This document shows positions 47,567-59,632 of a DNA stretch of 64,000 nucleotides, in pieces. The stretch comes from Apostichopus japonicus (lineage: Eukaryota; Echinodermata; Holothuroidea; Aspidochirotida; Stichopodidae): positions 8,284,501 to 8,348,500 of the forward strand of contig NC_092580.1 in assembly GCF_037975245.1 (NCBI RefSeq), written 5' to 3'. The number at the start of each line of letters is the position of its first letter. Within the stretch, counting starts at the first letter, position 1. The notes below the pieces were generated by a model. The model did no database searches. It saw only the letters and a program-made list of their open reading frames with translations, and had not been told where the DNA came from. A program made the translations under genes and the position numbers.

Positions 47567-48069
47567 CTTATAACCAGGGGCGGACTGGTTCTTAAAACCG
47601 GCCCTGGCATTTTTCACCTAGACCACCCATTATTCATTGATATGTTACTTATTAGTAATCGCCGTCCTGGGGGAGGGGTCTAAGGGGAGAGGGTGTCCCC
47701 CTCCCCATTGAGATTTTTTTGAAGTTAAGGAATGCCTAGATGCAAAATGGTGCTATATTTCTCAATTTTGTAGGTTACAATAATCCTTTAAAAAAGACCC
47801 AAAAAATAATTTCCAGTTAGCAACACTTGATTAAACTGAGGAAAGTTAAAAACGTAAAAATAATACGCAAAATTATATGTTTCAGACTGGATTTTAATTA
47901 GTTTTTCAAGCATTTTGTGACAACATGCTTGTAAAAATTGAAAAAAACTAAATAAAATGCACTAAAATATATGTTCAATAAAACAAGCCCATGTCATGTC
48001 TACGAGAGTAGGAGCCTACGCAGTTCGCTGCTTCTGGCAGCCACACCATCAATGATATTTTTAGTGTCA

Positions 48070-48714
48070 AGTTTGGCCAAGATCCTTTTTTCCACATACA
48101 TTCGGAACATTGGTATGATTCGAAAGTACTTAAATCGTGTTGCTGCTGAACAAATCGTTCATTCATTTATCACTTCTCGTCTGGATAATGGAAATGCCTT
48201 ACTCTTTGGTTTACCACAATCTCAGCTCTCCCGACTTCAACGTCTTCAGAATACTGCAGCTAGAGTTGTAACTTTGTCAAGAAAATCGTCTTATATAACA
48301 CCTATACTACGAGATCTACACTGGCTACCTATTTCTTATAGGACTATCTACAAAATTCTACTCATTGTTTTTAAATCACTTAATAACATGGCTCCTATGT
48401 ATGTTTCAGAATTACTCCAATTGTACTCTCCATCACGGAATCTTCGTTCAAGCAGCACGCTTAACCTCCAGGAACACAGGTCTAAACATTTGTGGGGTGA
48501 CAGGTCTTTTAGGGTTGCCGCCCCACGCCTTTGGAACACTTTACCATATGAACTGAAGTCATGCACCAGTATTGCAGCTTTCAAGAAACACCTTAAAACT
48601 CACCTTATGCGTGAAGCTTTCCAGTAGTTCTATTTGACTTTTTTCCATGTTGCGCCTTGAGCACCCTGTAGGGTGGATATGTGCGCATTATAAATCTCTG
48701 TTATTATTATTATT
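48070..48714 (+). mobile_element. CR1/L2/Jockey-type LINE 3' end, nested in the hAT element
   Basis: Open to 48627, it encodes the extreme C-terminus of a non-LTR reverse transcriptase: IRKYLNRVAAEQIVHSFITS, then LQRLQNTAARVV, LHWLPISYRTIYK and RSFRVAAPRLWNTLP. A short 3' UTR (GGGTGGATATGTGCGCATTATAAA) leads to a (TTA)n tail at 48697-48717, as in CR1/L2 elements. The left boundary is uncertain (48000-48085). Confidence 0.88.
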
Positions 48715-48734
48715 ATTACATCATAACGCCTCAA

Positions 48735-48965
48735 GATGTTCTTGTGTCATTGTACTTCTTCAAACGGTTTTTGAATCTCTTCAAGGCAGAGAAAGAACGT
48801 TCACATGCCACTTGTGACACATGTAGCGTTACCAGCAGCTTGTAAGCAAGCTCAATGCTCTTGTAAGCATCGGTGAAAAGGTTCAACTTGAGGAGCACCT
48901 TGTAGCAGCAGATATCGAGGACAGTCTTTACATGACTGATTCCCACAGTTAAAATATATATTTCT
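48735..48965 (-). pseudogene. hAT transposase C-terminal dimerisation fragment
   Basis: The frame encodes YKSIELAYKLLVTLHVSQVA then CERSFSALKRFKNRLKK, the conserved hAT C-terminal dimerisation motif seen in ZMYM1-like and DUF4371-type transposases. Just after that motif a one-base frameshift interrupts the usual continuation. The DDE catalytic parts are absent. Confidence 0.82.
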
Positions 48966-49080
48966 ACACAGCCCGCACTGTGAAAATGGGCTGTAAATTT
49001 TACCAGGCTTCCCAGCCCACCGGCCCATCGGGCATTGCCCAAATGCCTGTGTGGCCATGCAGTCCTCCACTGCTTATAAC

Positions 49081-50655
49081 TGAATCCCTCCGATCTACCT
49101 GGCAGAATTCCAATGAATGCATTCATTAAAACTGCCATTATAGTCTCAACAGTTGAGCCTTGCTGACATCCCAAACTAAATTAGAGCCTCTTCCATCAGA
49201 AAAGCGATGATTTATATTTCCCATCAAGGAGAAACAGATCTAACATATCCTCCCAATGTTCTATCCAGACTAAACAGTAGCTCATCCAGGTCAGGTGACA
49301 AGCTAAATCTTTCACCGGCCCTCCCACCAACAGTAATAAACTCTGCTTACATATACCTGACACACATCACCATCATCATTGCTGACAGATATATCTAACC
49401 ACGTACACACCTTACCACACATCTTACCACTCATGCACACATATCTTACCACGCACAAACCTGAACATTACGTGTTATGAATGTTACCATGCATTTAAAG
49501 TGAATGTCTGGGCCCAATTAAAGTGCTATGTTTGGTAGTATAAAGACCAACACATAATCATCTATCAGCTGAACCTCTGTAGGCTAGTTACATGCTGCAT
49601 GTAATGTCCATCTCAACATGAATGTCTTGATCAAGTAACATGTCACTGAGGAAACACATGCATCAACAGTTTCTAATACCAATGGGTACTTGGATTGACT
49701 TGCTTGATTAAATTATTTACCTTAAAATCTTGAAAGTGCTTAACTTAATAGTTTTTATCGATATCTACTTATTAGACTAATATGGGCCAATACTGATCTG
49801 AGACCATTATCCCTGTGTATTAATAAGAGGGATAGATGGGGAATCTAGGTGCTTTAACCAGGGAAGGTAAACACACAGTCTGGTGCTATTGATCAATAGC
49901 TGAAGTAAACAAAATCAGTTGGTACCCAAATAAGGGATGGAAAAGACAATCTTTAAGCTTGCGCTGTGTGACTACAACTAATGATAGCACATCCAACTAA
50001 CAAACAATATGTTTGTGCTTGTGTCTTTGTCTATGTATATTAGTGGTGACCGATCCATAGGTCTATTTTCTGCTGATACTTTACTGCCATGATATTTTGA
50101 GAAATTAGAAATTTGGATGGTGAACTCAAAGGGGTACCAGATCAGTGCTGATATACTGATTCATGTTAACGTACAATTAAACTTCAATATTCATTTAGGT
50201 CATTAACAGACTCACATGTTAACAGTTAATTTCAGCTGTGCAGATTCAATTCAGGATGTAGTACTTCCTCCTTTTCAAATATATCTTGTTGCCAGAACAG
50301 AATAATTTCCTGTCCTTTACTTGTTGTTTAAGTCTTAAGTTTGGTTATTATCATGTTTGAGTACATATATATATACTACATAACTGATTTTACTATCTAG
50401 GTTGCAACTAGCATTTTGCATACAGTCAAAAATAGTTAACAGGAAGATACAAAGATATCCCAAGATGCATTGCTTTCAATGTATTAACTTGAGGGTCTAT
50501 AAGATAATGTATCTAGCTTAGTTATCATGGTAAGAGGGAGAATCATGACATACCAACAAAGAATTAATGATATCTATCAGAATCATATAATTTATAGGCA
50601 GTCACATTTATTGAAGGTGAACATCTCCAATGCACTTATTATGTGCTATGAAGTC
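49081..50655. other. No gene recognised
   Basis: Intergenic or intronic AT-rich sequence with no repeats or open frames of note. Confidence 0.45.
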
Positions 50656-50816
50656 ACTCCAAGATTGATGTATGTCGTCCAGTTACAGAGTTGTTGACAA
50701 TTCATAATCATGGATGTTAAATATGAATCTAAGAGACTGACTTCGGTCAGCTTGCAGCTTTGATAAGCCAATGAGGCTTCTTTGCGAGTCCCTGCATGCA
50801 GGAGGATCTAAAATAC
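50656..50816 (+). repeat. Dispersed repeat, copy 2 (161 bp) with ATAC tail
   Basis: Homologous along its length to 27072-27240. Small deletions break the minus-strand frame seen in copy 1. A (CATA)n run follows at 50817-50836. Confidence 0.8.
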
Positions 50817-50971
50817 GTACATACATACATACATACTCCCATGACCCACATGTACAGGCCTACACTAATACAGAACGAGGAAGTCAATCAGCAAGAGTAA
50901 CTGTTGTATAAAAGACAAACAATTTTAGCAGAAGATATAGGAAAAGTACTCAAGTTTACTTTAATACAAAC

Positions 50972-51133
50972 CTGTTTGTCTAGATTATCCAATTGGGCAT
51001 TGAAGTTTTCTTCTGGTCCATCCAAAGGGTCAAATGATCCCTGTTTGTTGTTTCTGAGATCCTCTGGCCAGGAACAGGTCTCCATAACCAAGGGGGAGGA
51101 ACTCCTGTGGTCCCCAGCTAATACACCTGACAT
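50972..51133 (-). CDS. Candidate alternative first coding exon of the PH-actin gene
   Basis: A 54-codon open segment begins with ATG, has an in-frame TGA eight codons upstream, and ends CAG|GTTTGT. It starts MSGVLAGDHRSSSPLVMETC and ends NFNAQLDNLDKQ. That end resembles the end of the main exon 1 (EKFEDIKQ), and both are phase 0, so either could splice to exon 2 at 36775. There is also an AG directly before the ATG, so it could instead be an internal exon. A possible still more 5' exon (MVSEVAQDN, 55657-55683, donor AAT|GTAAGT) is phase-compatible but very short. It could also belong to an unrelated gene. Confidence 0.45.
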
Positions 51134-53080
51134 CTTCAAGGAAATGGAAAGTTCAAGTCAAACAATTACAAATAGCATCAGCTCTAAATGTTCTTGTAGT
51201 ATATCATCTTTTACTTAGTGTACTGTGACTTAGAATTATTAGATAAAATTTTTACATAATAGATAATTGGGGTATACATGAGGATAAGGGGCGCATGAAT
51301 GAGCTAGGGTAGCAGGTGTGAACAACAGTAGCAGGGATAAATACACAGGGGTGGGTAGTTAATTAAAGGGATATATAGTGTAATATACTGTACCTCAACA
51401 CAGTTGTAACATAGTTGGCATAATGACCAGGAATACATGGTTACCTCATTAATTGTGACACGATTATAATGTCTGTAATGCCATTGGGAGAAAACGTTGC
51501 TTCTCTGGGTAAGTATTTTGTAGATTATATCAGAGAGTTCAATTGCCATGCTAACTATACTCAAACATCTGTTGCCAATTTACATTCTTAAAATAAATTA
51601 ACTTGAAAGTTAATTTCTTACTGACAGCAGAGTCATACATTATAGTCACTATGGCATCCATCAATTTGTTTTGGCCTCTTCGGGTAATATCTCGGTAGTC
51701 AACGACAAAATTCGAAAAAGGAAGTCTGCAGCATCCTGTTCAGTTTTATGCTTCCATTTTCCCATACATGCATTTTTGAGATATATACTGTACATTTTTA
51801 TGTTCTGTACCAAATGTGAACGAAGTGTTATATCATAAAATAAGCATCCATTTTTCTTAAACACTTGAAATATGGTCTAAAAAAGACATTCAAATAGGAT
51901 TTTGTAATAACCCCGCCTCCTATCTTCCCTGTTGTAAAGTTTGAACCCAATCCAATCCAAGGTCAAAAAAGCAGTGAAAAATAGAACATTAGTTTGACCT
52001 TTTTCTCATATATGACATTGCACCTTTTGCCATTCAAATTTCACTCCTGCTACAATTAAATTTTGACAACTTCAGCTATTGATATCTTGAAATAGACATG
52101 GAGGAATTGAATGAAATTTTAACCAGATTGCTATCATTCAAATACATTCACTTCTAATGTATTCTTGCAACGCATAAAATTATGTATATTGACTAGTTAG
52201 TCTGTTAACTTTGAACTGTCAGCCCACATTCGTTGCATACTTTTCTGACAAATATCTAATATTTCCAGAATATACATTATTGCTATAATAGCACAAATTA
52301 ATTTTCACAAACATTTGTGCATCACAAATTATGTATTATGATATGCATATTCAGTAGAAAGACAAGTATCTCACCCAGCTTCATACGTTTTCGGCAAGCT
52401 TAGAAGCAATTAGACATGTATGTTATTACATGGCACTAACCACCTGGAAATCACATGTCATTCACAACGTCTTGTCGATACAAGTCAAGCATATAGCTGT
52501 TACCCGTACCCCGACATGACTAATTTACCAATTTTGGCAGAGATATAAATCCAACTGCTTTACGTATCGTGTATGAGCCCAGGCACGTCGAGGGTCCCAA
52601 GGCAACTTGACGAAACAGGGACATGAAACAGGGACATGATATGATAGGAGGCATGAAGCCAGAACTTTGTACTGTTGTGTAGGGGCCTAGTCCTACTGTA
52701 GCTAGGCCTAATTAAGCCTAAACGTAAGGACCTAACTTGCAGAAGTAGTGGAATCGTCAAAGGCAGCTTTTTTAATTTTGCTCAGTTCATTTCAAGATCC
52801 CCAACCCATGTAGACCTACATTTCAGATTAAATTTTGGATCCAGTAAATTAAGTGGCCAGCTAGTCCAGCACACTATACTGTATATGGTGTGCCTGACAA
52901 CAGTTAGTGCAGTAACACGCATGCGCTGGTATATGAGAATGTAAACGTGCTGTTTCTATAGGTTAGGCCTTCCTGTTTGTATACATGTCCATTCGGAGAG
53001 TGCCGGCTTGCAAACGTCATGCAAACATACGTATCTATTTTGTATCTGCATCAGGTAGAAATTGTTTCTAACTGTTATTC
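51134..53080. other. No gene recognised
   Basis: Sequence upstream of the alternative exon. CpGs are slightly denser from about 52890 to 53020. Confidence 0.4.
52919..52926. promoter_or_regulatory. NRF1-like palindromic site
   Basis: GCATGCGC sits in an otherwise CpG-poor region (ACACGCATGCGCTGG). NRF1 sites in animal promoters have the form GCGCATGCGC. This could mark a promoter for a minus-strand transcript starting with the exon at 51133. One short motif is weak evidence. Confidence 0.2.
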
Positions 53081-53084
53081 AAAT

Positions 53085-54362
53085 CTTGATACTTATTATT
53101 GGTACTGTACAATATAGATCTATGATTCAATGCTTTGATACTTATTATTGGTACTGTACAATATCTATTATTCAATGCTTCGATACTTATTATTGGGACT
53201 GTACAATATCAATTATTCAATGCTTTGATACTTATTATTGGTACTGTACAATATCTATTATTCAATGCTTTGATACAAATTATTGGTACTGTACAATATC
53301 TATTATTCAATGATTTGATACTTATTATTGGTACTGTACAATATCTATTATTCAATGCTTTGATACTTATTATTGGTACTGTACAATATATATTATTCAA
53401 TGCTTTGACACTTATAATTGATACTTTACAATATCAATTATTCAATGCTTTGATACTTACTATTGGTCTGTACTATATCTATTATTCAATGCTTTGATAC
53501 TAATTATTGGTACTGTACAATATCTATTCAATGATTCAATACTTATTATTGGTACTGTACAATATCTATTATTCAATGATTCGATACTTATTATTGGTAC
53601 TGTACAATATACATTATTCAATGCTTTGATACTTATTATTGGTACTGTACAATATATATTATTCAATGCTTTGACACTTATAATTGATACTTTACAATAT
53701 CAATTATTCAATGATTTGATACTTATTATTGGTACTGTACAATATCTATTATTCAATGCTTTGATACTTATTATTGGTACTGTACAATATATTATTCAAT
53801 GCTTTGACACTTATAATTGATACTTTACAATATCAATTATTCAATGATTCGATACGTATTATTGGTACTGTACAATATCTATTATTCAATGATTCGATAC
53901 TTATTATTGGTACTGTACAATATATATTATTCAATGCTTTGATACTTGTAATTGTTACTTTACAATATCTATTATTCAATGCTTTGATACTTACTATTGG
54001 TCTGTACTATATCTATTATTCAATGCTTTGATACTAATTATTGGTACTGTACAATATCTATTATTCAATGATTCAATACTTATTATTGGTACTGTACAAT
54101 ATCTATTATTCAATGATTCGATACTTATTATTGGTACTGTACAATATTTATTATTCAATGCTTTGATACTTACTGCTGGTACTGTACAATATCAATTATT
54201 CAATGCTTTGATACTTACTATTGGTACTGTACAATATCTATTATTCAATGCTTTGATACTTATTATTGGTACTGTACAATATTTATTTTTCAATGCTTTG
54301 ACACTGACTATTGGTATTTTATGATATCTATTATTCAAAGCTTTGATAATTACTATTGGTAC
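53085..54362 (+). repeat. 45-bp minisatellite, about 28 copies
   Basis: The unit is TATTATTCAATGCTTTGATA then CTTATTATTGGTACTGTACA and ATATC. The period is 15 codons, giving many open frames on both strands (up to 120 codons) that are not genes. Confidence 0.95.
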
Positions 54363-57300
54363 TATATTTGTATATGTGACCCAGACTAAGGCAAGGTCTC
54401 TTCACCTTATAATGTCAGCAGTATTATAACAATACCTCAGCACTATCATCATTTTATCTGAAGTAACAATTAATATTGGATAATACAATTTGTACTTACA
54501 ATTGTAGCTGTTTACATTTTTGTATTATCATTATGGCTCACCATTAAAGGAGGATGAATAAGAAGAATCTAGTATGTTGATGTTAATCCTATGAGTCCTT
54601 ACTGTACATCAATACTGTAAACATTCTAGCCAGATTTCATTAGGGATCTCATACTTTATCCATGTAATTAATGCAGTACCCAGTTACAGCATTACAAGAC
54701 TTGTTCATCATTAGAGTTCAATGCATAATTATCAATGGCCTTGTGAAGCAATTTCCTTCAAATCTTAATCAACCGTACATGTTGCTAATTTTATTATGTC
54801 ATATTGTGTACATAACACACACTGATACTGACCTGTACAGGTACAGTACCTCATGCTGTAATGTATGTATGAGCATCCTTCAATTTCAGCAATACTCTTT
54901 CAAGTATTAAACTGGGGAAATCCCCTTCAGTCTAAACAATTATAAGCAAATGACTATCAGAAAGGATGTCAAAATTTGTATTCTTTTAGTACTGCGCACA
55001 GATTAAATGGTACAGATCCCTTATATGATGGAGAAACCTATATAGCTTATCTGCCCAGATGCAAAGCGATCCGTTCCCACGGTCCCAGCGTAAATACATC
55101 AACACCAAACATACTGTAAGATTGTTGCATTATTATGGACTACTATTTCACATCAATAATCCTCTAGTAGGTTATCTTGTGGCAAGGGCACACTAGACAT
55201 ACTTAGGCCTACAGTTAACAATGGCAATATTACAGAATATGAGTTTCATCCATCAATATACTACATATACTCCACTGTTCAATACCATGCATACAGGAAT
55301 GATCCTAGTATTATAGTTCTACACGAATTGATCATGTAACTCATTATGAATCAATATCACAAACTTCAAACTGTAATGATCTGGAGTTTATACTTTTCCC
55401 TGCATTACCATATGTACCACAACCCACCTATACTTCTTGATGTTACACCAAACACAATCGAACGATTCTCATTTTATACAAGTTTGGCTTTGTAAATCAA
55501 TTCCATGATCCAGTGCTCCTGATATTATAATTTTCATACTTTGTTTGCAGCTGATATCGTATCCCACAGATTGCAAATAATGTCTGCATTGTTATTTGCA
55601 GTATATTTTGGGAAAGTTGTTACTTAAGAATTAAACTAGAAAACAAAATAACTTACATTATCTTGTGCAACTTCTGACACCATTTCCACATGAAGAGCTG
55701 ATTAAACTTAGGCAGCCACACGTAAACTCACAATATTCAGGAATGTCAATAACAAATTGTTTTATCCTCACATCATCGTAAATATGGCAGCTGACCTACC
55801 ACATGCAAAGTTACTGTGTTTGTATATATCAACTTGATCAGTTAGCAAACACATACAAAGTCCATTACCAAGGTATTGATAAAACTAAATTTCTTCTTGT
55901 CCATGGAGTAGTGATACAAGGCATGCTAACAACTTCCTCAGAAAGTATGCCAATGAAAACAAAACATTCCTCAATACTTTATATAGAAGCATATACAACT
56001 ACCTTCTTATCTTTGATATGTGGCAAAGTAAACTAGGAAACTATAATCTCCAAACATGTTAAATTTGATATAGCAACAGAGTCCAGAATTGATCTTTGCA
56101 CTGCATGAGGTTGGTTCATTTGTCAACGTCATATTTTAAATAGGTGTGAGTCACTAATTCTGACTCGTGGGTAAATTAAAGCATCCTCCCCAAATTTCCT
56201 GCAAAAGGCAAATGGTAATCGTAACTGATCATATTCAACAAGAGTTCATGTAAGTGCAGGCACTGGTTCTATAAAGATACATTGAACCACTAGACCTTTA
56301 AGCCTGCTGTTTCTGTGATTCCATGTATCAGGTAGAAATTAGTGGCCATTAACATTGCAACTTTACGCTAAAAGACACATCGGCCATGTGACACCCACAC
56401 ATGGACCTTCACAGTGTTATTTACCAGATATTGCAACTAAACAAATAGCCAACTAAGTTAAATTTCAGTGCAATTTTTCACTAAGTCTTAATTAGACACC
56501 CAGTACACTTTGATCATCGAGATAATAAGAAACTGATACTTGATAGAGACAGTTGAGAAAGTTCCTGATACAATGTTAATATCCAGCTGACATCATACAT
56601 CTCCCCCCAACATTCCCTCTACCCACGAACCTTCAGTCCTGATCATCAAGATAGCATGAAACTGATACAGACATTTGAGAAAATTCCGGATATGTTTATA
56701 TCCAGTTGACATCATACATCTCCCACCCCCCCCCCCCCCCATGCACCTTCCTCCACTTCCCCTGCCCACACAGCTACTTTAAGAGAAATAACCAAAATGC
56801 ACTTCTTTCAATTTGGAGTCATTGCGATTTGCGAAGGGGTTTCTTGTCCAATAGATGATAAGATAATACCTCGAAACTCCCTCAATCAACTTGCATGACA
56901 GACAACAGAACAAGTTAGTTATAAATAATATAACATTGTGTGTAAACATTTTCAAAACTTTCAGAAAAATTGTATGTCTCTGTGTAACACCTACCAATTG
57001 GATTTACCTTTGAGAGCTAAGTTAGTATAATAGTATTATACAAATTAACCACAACCACTAGTTGACAGTACATTGGTCTAACTTGAGAAGAAAGTATGCG
57101 TGTAGGACCTAACGTTAGGCCTTGATAATAAAATTTAATGCGTTCACTTTGGCCTTAGGGCTACACTGTACTTCAAATTAGCGAGGCCTAACCTAAGTTC
57201 ACTTTCTAACAGAAATTTGAAATGAGAGAAAGCGTTATTATTCATATCTTACATTTTAATGTCCTGCTATCACTGTACAATAAGACTCATAATGTTACAA
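54363..57300. other. No gene recognised
   Basis: Only short open frames. A C tract occurs at 56726-56740, and two similar phrases (GACATCATACATCTCCC) occur at 56589 and 56708, a local duplication of about 120 bp. A tiny possible first exon (MVSEVAQDN) is at 55657-55683 on the minus strand. Confidence 0.4.
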
Positions 57301-57355
57301 CTTTATTTCAGTAATTGCTAAGTAAGATTCTGCACAGGATATTTCTTGTTGTTGC

Positions 57356-57590
57356 ATGTTGTCAGTTGCCAACGTTGGTCGTGTTTCACGTCGTTCTTTG
57401 ATCCTGCGTTGCAGCGCGGGTATTTATCACAGCAGACCGCAGCACCGAAGAACGGAGCCCTTACGTAATAAAGGAACAAGGGAAAATCCCGTAATTTATT
57501 TTACAAATTTCTATACGGCGGCCCAAAGAGTACAACAGGAAAGTAATTTCATCTCGAAGTTTCAGACTTATTATTTATATTATTTATATA

Positions 57591-57642
<52 letters not shown>

Positions 57643-57795
57643 AGAATTTTTTGTTTGCTTTGAGATTTTGACCATCCGATGAAAAACCAGGTACAGCAAA
57701 CTTTCTGCAGGCTTTTTTTGGCTGCAGTGTGGGTTTTTGGATGGAAACAGCTTTACAAAACTAAAAGACCAACTTTCGCCCCAAAATGTCACTAA
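57356..57795 (+). CDS. Candidate two-exon gene, 105-residue mitochondrial-type membrane protein
   Basis: Exon 1 is 57356-57542 and exon 2 is 57665-57795, with an intron of 122 bases (donor GAAA|GTAATT, acceptor TGCTTTGAG|AT). Phase 1 on both sides agrees. The N-terminus (MLSVANVGRVSRRSLILRCS) is basic, hydroxylated and free of acidic residues, as in mitochondrial presequences. Exon 2 carries one hydrophobic helix (RLFLAAVWVFGW) followed by a basic tail to TAA at 57793-57795. Exon 1 is much richer in CpG and GC than its surroundings, as expected of a promoter-proximal exon. The intron contains the (TA)n run. I recognise no family. The GAG acceptor is weak, so the model may be wrong in exon 2. 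Confidence 0.4.
57596..57640. repeat. (TA)n microsatellite
   Basis: About 20 TA dinucleotides, inside the proposed intron of the 57356 gene. Confidence 0.95.
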
Positions 57796-58566
57796 CAAGG
57801 TTAAATTTCTTCTGAAATACATTTGATAATATCATGATCCTTCATTACTTCTTCTTTAAACTAAATAGGAAGTACACCAATTAGCAAATGGTCAATTATA
57901 TTCTACGTGACCTTACATAACAACGTTGCAGTCTTTGAGCAGATCATAGAGCTGTTCACCCATAGATGACCGGAATCCTAATTCTTGACAGGATGTATAA
58001 ATTGAAGGGGAAAATAATGCAGCATAGGATGGCTTGAAGTGCTTTAAAAGGCTATGTTCAATGAGGTCACCAATGCGATTGCAAGATACAGTGACTATTA
58101 GGTTGTATGTGTGTCAAACTGGGTGGTTAGTCCTATTTGGGGACCAGCATCCTTTTCCACTTTCATCCCTCCACACACTATCACCATCACACAATGCACC
58201 ACCCTACCCCTCCTCTGGCTTCTATAAGTATATATAATAGCTATGTTTGTGTCATGAGTTGACATGACACAATTATCTGTTAATTTTCAAAGCTGATTCC
58301 AGTGGTAACAGGCCTATGCTTGTTGTGTCCTAATTTTTGGTATAAATCTACAGATTTAAATGTTGCTGTGTTATGTTATTGTGATGAAAGAAATTAAGTT
58401 ATAAATGTTACAAGTTTGTATGAAATTTGCTAGCTTCTTTCTAATTTGGTTGCTAGTTCTCCCTAATCATTTTTTTTTGGATGATTCATAATGGCTAGCA
58501 TATTCTCAGATGTGCATAAGGCCCATTTGCTGTTGTTTTCATCATGCTGTTGTTTCTTATCAGTGC
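57796..58566. other. No gene recognised
   Basis: Gap between the two small candidate genes, which are convergent. It probably holds their 3' flanks. Confidence 0.4.
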
Positions 58567-59148
58567 TTATAGACCAACAACAGTGGTTTCTTCCTCCTCT
58601 GTAAGTTAATATTATTTTTAGATGACAATGGCAGCCGCTCTCATACTTATTGCTGGTTATGAAAGGGAGAGGGGTTGAAGAAGGGTAAGTATTTTGCCCA
58701 AAATGTTCATTTTGCACCAACTTCTTGTTATCAAATTTTTACCTGCATCAGATCCCATTCTTAAAATTCCATCTCCCGCCACCAACACCCCCACCCCCCT
58801 CCTGTGACTGCTCTCCTGTGACTGCTCTCTTGTGACTGAGATGCCTATATATGCTACAAACATATCACTAATGATTAATATCAAACAAATGGTTCCATCC
58901 TCCATAACTGTAGATTTGACTGTTGCAGTGTCTTGGACTTGTCCACTGGGTTCTCCCAACACACCTAGCATCTGAATAATGACAGCAAAGAACAATAAAA
59001 TGTACAAAGGGTTTATTGTTTGCTCACAGCAGAAGAACATTGTAACTACCACAATAATTATGTACAATAACAGTCTCAGCCCAAACAAATTTATCCATCT
59101 CATCTTGCATTGCTTGCTGACTCTTGTTCGCTTTTCACTTTGTGAAAA
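58567..59148 (-). CDS. Candidate two-exon membrane protein end or microprotein
   Basis: Exon 59148-58965 (acceptor TTTTTTGTAG|TTT, donor ATGCTAG|GTGTGT) encodes a basic start (SEKRTRVSKQCK) then MRWINLFGLRLLLYIIIVVV and a second hydrophobic stretch (LYILLFFAVIIQML). A phase-matching exon at 58598-58567 (acceptor ACTTACAG|AGG) adds EEEETTVVGL and a stop. This is either the last two exons of a membrane protein whose start I cannot find in the 1.2 kb before MCM2, or a 56-residue two-helix microprotein starting at the internal ATG. No homologue is recognised. Confidence 0.33.
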
Positions 59149-59385
59149 CTACAAAAAATATTTATTGATTGATGTAATCAATATGCTACCTATATCAGTT
59201 TAACAATTATTACTCATCATTAAGTTTTTTTCAAATCATGAAGTTTTCTTTAAAAACAGATTTCTGAAGGGATGAATGAATCTACAACACTGATTAAACC
59301 CCTAACTTGGGGTATTAATGTTTGATGATGAAACTGTTAGTAGTAAGTAGTAAGTTGAGTCTCATCTATCTGACATGCTCAGTGA

Positions 59386-59632
59386 TTAACTTTCGCCACG
59401 TATCACGAAATTGTTAATGTTAAAGTCCTTAAACTGCGACTTTATTTTTCCAAGCAAGGTAGTCACGGGCCTTCCTACTGGTTTAGCAGTATGTCTCAGT
59501 GCTTCTCTTAAAGCAACCTTTGCTGGAGCATCTTCCTGGAGTCTTGCTACATGACCGAAAAATCTCAATCTTCTATGTGCGACTATGGATGACCAAGGTG
59601 TTTGGTGTAGGGCTCATCGTTTGATACTGTTC
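59386..59632 (-). mobile_element. Non-LTR retrotransposon C-terminal remnant
   Basis: The minus frame encodes SIVAHRRLRFFGHVARLQED, then APAKVALREAL and KPVGRPVTTLL. This is the RLRxFGHVxR...GRPxTTW signature found at the C-terminus of many animal non-LTR reverse transcriptases. It is short and lacks the RT core. Confidence 0.75.

Larger units (their letters stand above)
47575..49072 (-). mobile_element. hAT transposon remnant (1.5 kb) with 8-bp target duplication
   Basis: The left end is CAGGGGCGGACTGGTT. The right end read inverted is CAGTGGAGGACTGCATGG, a decayed match. A perfect 8-bp duplication, CTTATAAC, flanks it at 47567-47574 and 49073-49080. Both the CAGGGGCGGACTGG end and the duplication size are typical of hAT elements. 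It carries only a fragment of transposase and a LINE has landed in it, so it is dead. Confidence 0.92.

Noticed and set aside
48731-49174. 147-codon minus-strand frame taken as one protein
   Set aside because: Only the second half resembles hAT transposase. The first half crosses the hAT terminal repeat and flanking DNA.
53062-54324. Overlapping open frames with repeated LILIIGTVQYLLFNA-type peptides
   Set aside because: 45-bp minisatellite; both strands and several frames are open for the same reason.
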